DNA from: DASZZZ01 sp036260375
GTDB taxonomy: Bacteria; Actinomycetota; CADDZG01; WHSQ01
Direction: 5' to 3'
DNA: 10,321 nucleotides
Assembly: GCA_036260375.1 (NCBI GenBank)
Contig: DASZZZ010000045.1
Span: 1 to 10,321 of the forward strand
Below the pieces are notes generated by a model. It did no database searches. It was not told where the DNA came from and saw only the letters and a program-made list of their open reading frames with translations. A program made the translations under genes and the position numbers. Shown piece after piece: positions 6,201-10,321 of this stretch (its first letter is position 1; each line of letters opens with the position of its first letter).

Positions 6201-9154
6201 ACGGCACGACGTACGTGTTCGGCAACGACGCGCCGCTGCAGCAGATCCGTGACCGGCACGGGAACGCCGTTCGCATCACGCGGGCGAACGGAGACCGCGG
6301 CAACGTCACCAAGGTCACGTCGCCGAACGGGCGCTGGATCGACCTGACGTACGACGCGTCGAACCGCATCACCAAGGCAGAGGACAACGTCGGTCGCACC
6401 GTGACGTACTCGTACGACGCGAGCGGCCGTCTTGCCTCGGTGACGGACCCCAAGGGCGGCGTCACGACGTACACGTACGACTCCTCGCACCGAATGATCG
6501 GCATCCAGGACGCGCGCCGCGTGAGCTTCCTGACCAACGAGTACGACGCTCAGGGGCGCGTGGTCAAGCAGACGCAAGCCGACGGCTCCACATACCGCTT
6601 CGCGTACACGACCGACGCCAACGGACGGCCGAAAACCACCGACGTGACCGACGCGCGCGGCTTCGTCCGGCGCGTCGAGTTCAACGCCGACGGCTACACC
6701 GTCCAGGACACCGCTGCCCTGGGCACGTCCAAGGAGCGCACGACGACGTTCGAACGCGCCGCCGACACGAACCTCGTCACGTCGATCGTGGACCCGTCGG
6801 GAAGGACGACGCGCTACGAGTACGACTCGGCGGGCAACGTGACGCGCGTCACGAGGCTCTCGGGGACTTCCGAGGCGGTCACGACGGCGTTCTCGTACGA
6901 GTCTCGCTTCCAACAGCTCAGCATCCTGACGAACGCCGCGGGGCAGACGACGACGTTCTCGTACGACGATCGCGGCCGTCTGACGAGCGTGCGCGATCCG
7001 CGCGGTCGTACGGTGACGTTCGGCCACGACGACGCCGGGCGTGTTACGCGCGTGTCCGACCCGCAGCTCGGCACGAGCACGCGCTTCGAGTACGAGGGTG
7101 GCGACCTCGCGCGCGTGATCGACCCGCTCGGCGGCGTGACGTCGCGGTTCACGGACTCGGCCGGGCGCGTAGTCGCAGTGCGGGACGCCGAGGGCGTGCT
7201 CACGAGAACGACCTTCGACGCCTTGAACCTGCCGACGGCGACCGTCGACGCCCTCGGCCGCGAGTCGTCGTTCGCCTACGACGCGAACGGGAACCGCACC
7301 CGCGTCACGGACGCTCGCGGAAACGTGACGACGTTCGAGTACGACGGCATGGATCGCGTCGTGTCGCGGACCGATGCCGCCGGACGCCGGGAGACCTACG
7401 CCTACGACGCGGGCGGAAACCTCGTGCGCGCGACCGACAGGAAGGGGCAGGTGACGGAGTACCGTTACGACGCGTTGGGCCAGCGTGTCTTCGCGGGCTA
7501 CGGCCGGACGATCGCGGCGAACGGGACGGAGAGTTTCGAGTCGACGGTCGAGTACTCCTACGACGCGGCCGGACGCATGGTGCGCGCCGCGGACGCGCAG
7601 ACCGGCGCCGTGGCGCTGGAGTACGACGCGCTCGACCGTCTCGTGTCCGAGACGACGCCGCAGGGATCGGTGACGTACGGCTACGACGTGCTCGGACGAC
7701 GCACCAGCATGTCGGCGTCGGCTGAGCCGCGCGTCTCGTACGAGTACGACGCGGCTGGACAGCTGACGTCCGTCTCGAGAGGGTTCGCCACGGTCGCGAT
7801 CGGCTACGACGCCTCGGGCCGCAGGACGTCGCTGAGGCTGCCGAACGGCGTGACGATGCGCTACGGGCACGACGCCGCGTCGCGCGTGACGTCGATCGAG
7901 TACCTCTCGGGCGGCACCGCGCTGGGTGATCTCACGTACGGCTACGACGCCGTGGGACGCCGGACGGAGGTCGGCGGCACGTTCGCTCGCGCCGACCTCC
8001 CCGCCGAGGTCCCGAGCGCGACGTATGACGCCGGGAACCGGCTGTCGTCGTGGGGCTCGCAGGCGCGCGCGTACGACCGCAACGGCAACCTCGTGTCCGC
8101 CGGCGCGACGTCGTACGAGTGGGACGCGCGCGACCAGCTCGTCGGGGTGTCGGGCCCGACTACGGCGAGCTTCTCGTACGACGCGCTCGGGAGACGCGTG
8201 AGGAGAACGGTCGACGGCGCGACGACGCGTTTCCTCTACGACGGCTTGACGCCGATCCAGGAGCAATCGCCCACGGGCGAGGTCACGGCGAGCCTCTTCA
8301 CGGGACGCGGCGTCGACGAGTACTACGGCCGCATCCAGGGCGGCAGCACGCGCTACCTGCTCACCGACGCGCTCGGCTCGACGGTCGCGCTGACGGACGC
8401 GTCCGGCGGGCTCGTCACCGAGTACGGGTACGAGCCGTTCGGTGAGTCGTCGTCCTCCGGGCAAGCCGACGACAACCCGTACACGTTCACCGGCCGCGAG
8501 AGCACCGGCGAAGCCGCGGGCCTGATGTACCTGAGGGCGCGCTACTACGAGCCCGCGTCGGGACGCTTCGTCTCGGAGGACCCGATCGGGTTCGGAGGCG
8601 GCGACGTGAACCTCTACGCCTACGTGTGGAGCAGCCCCACGAACCACACCGACCCCTTGGGATTGTGCGGCTGGACGGACCCCTTCGGATGCATCGGCGA
8701 CGGCGCGCAAGCGGTGTGGGACGCGGGCAGCGACCTCGTCACGGCCGGCCGCAAGACGCTCGGCAGCATCGGCGACGCGATCTACAACTGGAGCGGCTGG
8801 GACGAGGTCGGCAACTTCGCCGCCGGCTGGGGCGACGCCGCGAGCTTTGGCATCACCTACTGGATCCGCGACCAGATGGGGACCAACGACGTCATCGACA
8901 CGTCGTCGGGCTGGTACAAGGGCGGCTTCGTCGGCGGCGTCGCCAACGTGGCAGCCATCAACGTCCTCGGGTACGTCCGCGGCGCGGAGTTCTGGATCGG
9001 TCGCAACCTGCGGATCGCGCCATGGGGCAACCGCACCGGACACCCCGTCGGACGCTACCCGCACTACCATCGCCGGATCACGGGGCCCGACGGCAAGACC
9101 GTCCCCGGCGGAAGTCTGAAGAGGTGGCATCGTCCATGGGAGAAGGGGTGGTGA
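3224..9154 (+). CDS. Giant secreted Rhs/YD-repeat polymorphic toxin with variable C-terminal toxin tip
   Basis: A 1976-residue exported contact-dependent toxin. In order: Sec signal peptide (residues 1 to about 33, ending AVAEA); two isolated YD units (36-73); two IPT/TIG Ig-like domains (about 79-158 and 161-242); three PPC-like beta repeats (about 247-567) marked by TGTYTIVVDPSG; a carboxypeptidase-regulatory-like domain (about 626-684, VSGQV...LKGVTLE); an unnamed beta-rich region (about 685-876, YVYPKGARLIYPN); a DUF6531-type segment (about 877-960, GDPVDLATGLFVY); about 27 YD repeats (about 1041-1680, e.g. FSYDALGRRVRR); the Rhs core (about 1709-1814) ending in DPLGL; then a 162-residue tip. 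Rhs cores form a cocoon and cut the tip after DPxGL. The start GTG 3224 is chosen over GTG 3215 because AGGGGA is correctly spaced only for it. No VgrG, PAAR or type VI gene is visible, so a wall- or surface-associated WapA-like mode is likely. The stop overlaps the immunity gene. Confidence 0.93.
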   Translation: MSRFRVMRAVVCAVVTMGLLVTGLPSEPAVAEASGRVRYVYDEAGRLVGVIDTDGAAARYDYDAAGNVTAIDRIAATELSILEFTPNRGKAGDLVTIRGTGFSATAGDNVVRFAGTSARVTSASATKLVAEVPASASTGRVSVEAGGRSATSAADFTVATAGPRIAGFSPNVDVGGSTVTIDGSGFEDAPTSNKLSLGGVAAIVRTASRTQLTASVPRGVPSGSFRVVTPEGSATSAADFFVPPDSYTANDVGFTARMRPGETKVVSLPVANKIGMVIFDGVQGRQISLKASASTMTSAYVGIKRPDGSWLTQMSVSSARFFDSMTLPATGTYTIVVDPSGDYTGSMTLALNDSTDAAGQTITPGGAPVTATTTTPGQNAKVTFDGAAGQRVSLKVNGVTGASHSGSVSIKKPDGANLTSTYSYYANYNTFSDVVTLPATGTYTIVVDPSGESSGSATLTLYDVPADTSDAIAIGGEAKTVTTTVPGQNAKLTFGGTAGQQLALALTNGTYSGYVNVKRPDGSTWLSTSYSSSRTLNMDLTVTGTYTIVLDPSGDATGSVTAKLTDRNAPVQTASASGDGVQRLLRTYDSPYAETWFPERRHPSGDMRSGRKASPWQKIPALRAPDGVTAVSGQVLTLDGEPLKGVTLEMGARRAHTDESGRFLLEDVEKGLRELVIEGRSANTRGRAYGKFEAGVRVVDGKTKVLPYTIWMPRVDTVNERRIESPTTKPISIKTPYVKGLELRLPAGTRVTDEDYREVRRVGLTPVPVDRPPFPLPDGVDVPVYFTIQPGGSYVYPKGARLIYPNYTNEAPGTRMNFWNYEWDRGWYVYGQGTVTEDGTRAIPDKGVKIYEFTGAMISTPTDVPPGSGPVPDGASDGDPVDLATGLFVYDKTDLVLPDTVPIVLRRTYRPQDTRSRPFGLGTSHPYQMFLYRPNGYMEMQLVTADGARIVFPRTSAGTDAASGVFEHTDTPTAYNGATIKWNGNGWDLRLKNGTTYVFGNDAPLQQIRDRHGNAVRITRANGDRGNVTKVTSPNGRWIDLTYDASNRITKAEDNVGRTVTYSYDASGRLASVTDPKGGVTTYTYDSSHRMIGIQDARRVSFLTNEYDAQGRVVKQTQADGSTYRFAYTTDANGRPKTTDVTDARGFVRRVEFNADGYTVQDTAALGTSKERTTTFERAADTNLVTSIVDPSGRTTRYEYDSAGNVTRVTRLSGTSEAVTTAFSYESRFQQLSILTNAAGQTTTFSYDDRGRLTSVRDPRGRTVTFGHDDAGRVTRVSDPQLGTSTRFEYEGGDLARVIDPLGGVTSRFTDSAGRVVAVRDAEGVLTRTTFDALNLPTATVDALGRESSFAYDANGNRTRVTDARGNVTTFEYDGMDRVVSRTDAAGRRETYAYDAGGNLVRATDRKGQVTEYRYDALGQRVFAGYGRTIAANGTESFESTVEYSYDAAGRMVRAADAQTGAVALEYDALDRLVSETTPQGSVTYGYDVLGRRTSMSASAEPRVSYEYDAAGQLTSVSRGFATVAIGYDASGRRTSLRLPNGVTMRYGHDAASRVTSIEYLSGGTALGDLTYGYDAVGRRTEVGGTFARADLPAEVPSATYDAGNRLSSWGSQARAYDRNGNLVSAGATSYEWDARDQLVGVSGPTTASFSYDALGRRVRRTVDGATTRFLYDGLTPIQEQSPTGEVTASLFTGRGVDEYYGRIQGGSTRYLLTDALGSTVALTDASGGLVTEYGYEPFGESSSSGQADDNPYTFTGRESTGEAAGLMYLRARYYEPASGRFVSEDPIGFGGGDVNLYAYVWSSPTNHTDPLGLCGWTDPFGCIGDGAQAVWDAGSDLVTAGRKTLGSIGDAIYNWSGWDEVGNFAAGWGDAASFGITYWIRDQMGTNDVIDTSSGWYKGGFVGGVANVAAINVLGYVRGAEFWIGRNLRIAPWGNRTGHPVGRYPHYHRRITGPDGKTVPGGSLKRWHRPWEKGW
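4199..4578 (+). repeat. 50-bp exact direct repeat within PPC-like domains of the Rhs gene
   Basis: Positions 4199-4248 and 4529-4578 are identical over 50 bases, exactly 330 bases (110 codons) apart. They encode the conserved strand TLPATGTYTIVVDPSG plus the next bases. A third, diverged copy begins near 4850 (309 bases further) with TGTYTIVLDPSG. Nucleotide identity including silent sites points to recent duplication or gene conversion between domain repeats, not to a mobile element. Confidence 0.8.
8666..9151 (+). other. Rhs C-terminal toxin region (residues 1815-1976)
   Basis: This is the stretch after the DPLGL boundary, the part that varies between Rhs alleles. The first part, about residues 1815-1910, contains CGWTDPFGC and the segment FAAGWGDAASFGITYWIRDQ, followed by SGWYKGGFVGGVANVAA. 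It resembles the Gly/Ala-rich pretoxin spacer seen before toxin tips in many Rhs proteins. The last 65 or so residues are strongly basic and aromatic: IAPWGNRTGHPVGRYPHYHRR (split at residue 1943 by GRYPHYHRR) and the terminal RWHRPWEKGW. Histidines 1947 and 1949 with nearby Arg, Asp and Glu would suit a metal-independent RNase or a His-metal nuclease, but I cannot match it to a named family and do not assign an activity. Confidence 0.75.
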
Positions 9155-9540
9155 CGGAGAGCGCGGAGCCCACGCCTCCCATCGTCCTGGTCGACGGCGA
9201 CGACGTGACCGTGTTCGCCGCGCGCGCGGACGCCGAGGCGCAGGTGGAGCCGCCGGACGCGGGCGACGAGACGGGGTACGACGCGCTCGGCCGGCGGCTG
9301 CGCTTCGAGTCCGAGGGACGCACGGTGCGGATATCGCTCGCGGAGCGCGAGGCGGCGTCGACCGCGCCGCTCGAGGCGTGCCTGCGCGGCTTCCTCAGAC
9401 GTCTGGGGGAGCCCGCGGGCGACGACGGCGCCTGCGGCCTGCCGTGTCTCGTCGAGGCGGCGAGCCGGCACGCATACGTGCCGGTCGGCCCGGTCGAGGC
9501 GATGCGCCGCCGCCTGTGGCGACGCTCTCGCGACGGCTGA
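9151..9540 (+). CDS. Probable immunity protein for the Rhs toxin
   Basis: A 129-residue soluble protein with no signal peptide, no membrane segment and no domain I can name. The GTG start at 9151 overlaps the Rhs stop as GTGA, and GGAG (9139-9142) sits eight bases upstream inside the Rhs coding sequence; an in-frame ATG at 9136 and a GTG at 9148 are less well placed. The N-terminal two-thirds is rich in Asp and Glu (IVLVDGDDVTVFAARADAEA at about 11-30), opposite in charge to the basic toxin tip. Later comes an amphipathic helix-like part (LEACLRGFLRRLGEP) and an Arg-rich end. Residues 43-52 read YDALGRRLRF, similar to a YD repeat. Position, size, coupling and charge fit an immunity protein that binds and blocks the toxin in the producer's cytoplasm. 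No direct evidence of binding is available. Confidence 0.75.
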   Translation: MTESAEPTPPIVLVDGDDVTVFAARADAEAQVEPPDAGDETGYDALGRRLRFESEGRTVRISLAEREAASTAPLEACLRGFLRRLGEPAGDDGACGLPCLVEAASRHAYVPVGPVEAMRRRLWRRSRDG

Positions 9541-9544
9541 GGGC

Positions 9545-9600
9545 GCGACGCGGCCTCGACCGGCGTCGGGAGGGACGTCACGTCGTCGCGGCCGGGTCGC
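9545..9600. terminator. Branched stem-loop just after the immunity gene (possible terminator)
   Basis: GCGAC-G-CGGCC (9545-9555) pairs with GGCCG-G-GTCGC (9590-9600), ten pairs with one central G-G mismatch. The enclosed 34 bases contain a smaller CGAC/GTCG hairpin (9557-9568). It begins five bases after the immunity stop codon. No T-tract follows, so this would be an atypical terminator or simply a structured 3' end. Confidence 0.3.
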
Positions 9601-9621
9601 TCCGGCGATCCAACCACCGGC

Positions 9622-9650
9622 GTGACGCCCGGTTGTCGTCGGAGTAACAT
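9622..9650 (+). promoter_or_regulatory. Candidate sigma-70-type promoter
   Basis: GTGACG (9622-9627) and TAACAT (9645-9650) are 17 bases apart, each matching four of six consensus positions. This AT-richer patch precedes the orphan signal-peptide reading frame at 9704 by about 50 bases. A plausible but weak prediction. Confidence 0.3.
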
Positions 9651-9660
9651 CTCCGCCTCT

Positions 9661-9682
9661 CGACGCCGTCAGTTCGGCGTCG
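9661..9682 (+). other. Perfect 8-bp leader hairpin
   Basis: CGACGCCG (9661-9668) and CGGCGTCG (9675-9682) form a perfect 8-bp stem with the 6-base loop TCAGTT. It lies between the candidate promoter and the ribosome site of the frame at 9704. It could be a 5' leader hairpin, or a terminator for the immunity transcript lacking a T-tract. Confidence 0.4.
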
Positions 9683-9703
9683 TCGTCCGGAGAGGGGGAG
9701 GAC

Positions 9704-9925
9704 ATGGCAAGAAGGTTCGCCGGCGCGATCGTGGTCGCGCTCGTCACCGCAGCGTTGTTCGCGCCGGGCAGCGCCGCGGCGCGCGTCAGCCGCCGCTCAG
9801 CAGCGTCGGTATGCGCTGCGCGCGGAAGTCGAAGATCCTCTCGACGTCGCGGCGCACGAGAAGCCGGTCGGCGACGAGCCCGAGCGGGCCGAAGCCGATG
9901 CGGTAGCGCACGACGTCGCGCATGA
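9704..9925 (+). pseudogene. Orphan 5' end of a secreted-protein gene, truncated at the SRPBCC gene
   Basis: The frame starts with ATG at 9704, preceded by GGAGAGG (9689-9695) at eight bases and a second GGAGG (9697-9701). Residues 1-26 are a textbook Sec signal peptide: positive MARRF, a hydrophobic core IVVALVTAALF, and the cleavage site GSAAA. The signal ends at about 9781, and the convergent SRPBCC gene has its stop codon at 9786-9788. Beyond that, residues 29-73 are merely the antisense of SRPBCC codons, giving an Arg/Ser/Ala-rich tail with no recognisable mature domain. The simplest reading is a gene whose 3' part was lost by deletion or rearrangement. A real 47-residue basic secreted peptide cannot be excluded. 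Confidence 0.6.
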
Positions 9926-10250
9926 GCGTGTCGCCGTCGCCGAGCGGCTCGAAGGTGTGGGTGTGGTGCCACAGGGCGTACGGGCCCTGGATCTGCTCGT
10001 CGACGAAGCGATACGGCGGCTCCCACTCCGTGATCTCGGTCAGCCAGCTGACCGGAACGCCGCGCACCCGCAGCCGGTAGCGGATCAGCGTGCCCTGGCC
10101 CATCACGATCGGCTCGGGCGTGACGACGCGAAAGCGCAGCAGCGGCGGCGTCATCGGCTCGAGGTTGCGCGGCTGCGCGAAGAAATCGAACACGTCCTCC
10201 GGGGTGCCCGACAGGCGCTGCTCGCGTCGCAGCATCCGGTCGCTCTTCAT
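9786..10250 (-). CDS. SRPBCC (START/Bet v1-like) family ligand-binding protein
   Basis: A 154-residue cytosolic protein of the SRPBCC superfamily, whose helix-grip fold encloses a hydrophobic cavity for lipids or other small molecules. Typical marks are an early strand and helix RLSGTPEDVFDFFAQPRNLEPMTPP (residues 12-36; the helix follows TPEDVF), a strand block with WLTEITEWEPPYRFVDEQ (69-86), ALWHHTHTFEPLGDGDTLMR, and a long C-terminal helix ending AQRIPTLL. The ligand is unknown. The ATG at 10250 is preferred because homologous sequence begins there. The longer ATG at 10313 would add 21 residues with no family similarity and would overlap a better plus-strand start. No strong Shine-Dalgarno precedes 10250; another ATG at 10235 is possible. 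The stop abuts the truncated signal-peptide frame. Confidence 0.85.
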   Translation of the reverse strand: MKSDRMLRREQRLSGTPEDVFDFFAQPRNLEPMTPPLLRFRVVTPEPIVMGQGTLIRYRLRVRGVPVSWLTEITEWEPPYRFVDEQIQGPYALWHHTHTFEPLGDGDTLMRDVVRYRIGFGPLGLVADRLLVRRDVERIFDFRAQRIPTLLSGG

Positions 10251-10294
10251 AGGGTCGGACTCGCGTCGACGGTCATGGTCGCACGGTGTACCCC

Positions 10295-10321
10295 AGGAGG
10301 GGACCGATCCCATGGCGGATC
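10295..10321 (+). promoter_or_regulatory. Shine-Dalgarno and first codons of a divergent gene running off the right edge
   Basis: AGGAGGGG (10295-10302) is the strongest ribosome-binding sequence in the window. It is followed nine bases later by ATG GCG GAT (10312-10320), so a plus-strand gene encoding a protein that begins Met-Ala-Asp probably starts here and continues outside the window. It would be divergent from the SRPBCC gene with about 61 bp between starts. Only three codons are visible, so no function can be given. Confidence 0.45.

Noticed and set aside
6341..8260. Tandem DNA repeats or CRISPR-like array in the 3' part of the Rhs gene
   Set aside because: The periodic TACGACGC-type words encode degenerate YD repeats of roughly 20 residues and vary in sequence and spacing; no identical repeat-spacer pattern.
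3170..9130. A 1986-codon open frame antisense to almost the whole Rhs gene
   Set aside because: It is the codon-bias shadow of a GC-rich, repeat-containing gene. Its translation is an Arg/Val/Asp-rich string with no domain, while the plus strand shows a complete, well-known domain order.
8626..9135. Upstream in-frame extension of the immunity frame into the Rhs gene (304-residue version)
   Set aside because: The extension is the out-of-frame shadow of the Rhs 3' end. The GTG at 9151 with GGAG eight bases upstream is the natural start.
9704..9925. Complete 73-residue secreted protein
   Set aside because: Only the signal peptide looks selected. The remainder is antisense to SRPBCC codons, so it is listed as a truncated gene with the intact-peptide alternative noted.
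1..10321. tRNA, rRNA, insertion sequence, integrase or attachment site
   Set aside because: No cloverleaf, rRNA segment, transposase or integrase motif, or flanking terminal inverted repeat was recognised anywhere in the window.

Overview
The window is very GC-rich bacterial DNA. A class II (B12-dependent) ribonucleotide reductase of the NrdJ/TSCPD type, a two-domain multicopper oxidase with a Tat signal, and a Sec-exported Rhs protein with no type VI secretion genes nearby together suggest a high-GC, free-living bacterium. An actinobacterium, perhaps of the Thermoleophilia/Solirubrobacterales kind, is my best guess. That placement rests on composition and gene style, not on a phylogenetic marker.

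Layout. (1) 1-1641, plus strand: the 3' two-thirds or so of nrdJ runs in from the left edge and overlaps a 70-residue zinc-ribbon/coiled-coil protein. (2) 1642-1738: a short convergent gap with a GC-rich hairpin. (3) 1739-2770, minus strand: a Tat-exported laccase-like two-domain multicopper oxidase. (4) 2771-3223: a 453-bp divergent gap without a credible gene. It holds two long near-perfect stem-loops, a C/G hairpin, two 10-bp palindromes and a leader that can pair with the Shine-Dalgarno sequence of the next gene. (5) 3224-9154, plus strand: one giant exported Rhs/YD-repeat protein of 1976 residues. It has IPT/TIG, PPC-like and carboxypeptidase-regulatory-like domains, about 27 YD repeats, an Rhs core ending in DPLGL and a 162-residue variable C-terminal toxin region. 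(6) 9151-9540, plus strand: a small acidic protein starting in a GTGA overlap with the Rhs stop, almost certainly the cognate immunity protein. (7) 9541-10321: a hairpin region, the orphan 5' end of a secreted-protein gene cut off exactly where a convergent SRPBCC gene ends, that SRPBCC gene, and the likely first codons of a divergent gene at the right edge.

The centrepiece is the Rhs toxin-immunity module. A Sec signal exports the filament, the YD-repeat/core region should form the cocoon that encloses the toxin, and the basic, histidine-containing tip (GRYPHYHRR near the end) is the predicted effector. The acidic downstream protein is positioned for translationally coupled neutralisation. 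I cannot assign the toxin activity to a named nuclease or other family from sequence alone. The nrdJ, oxidase and SRPBCC genes look like ordinary chromosomal neighbours. The truncated signal-peptide gene just after the immunity gene is a sign of past rearrangement next to the Rhs locus.
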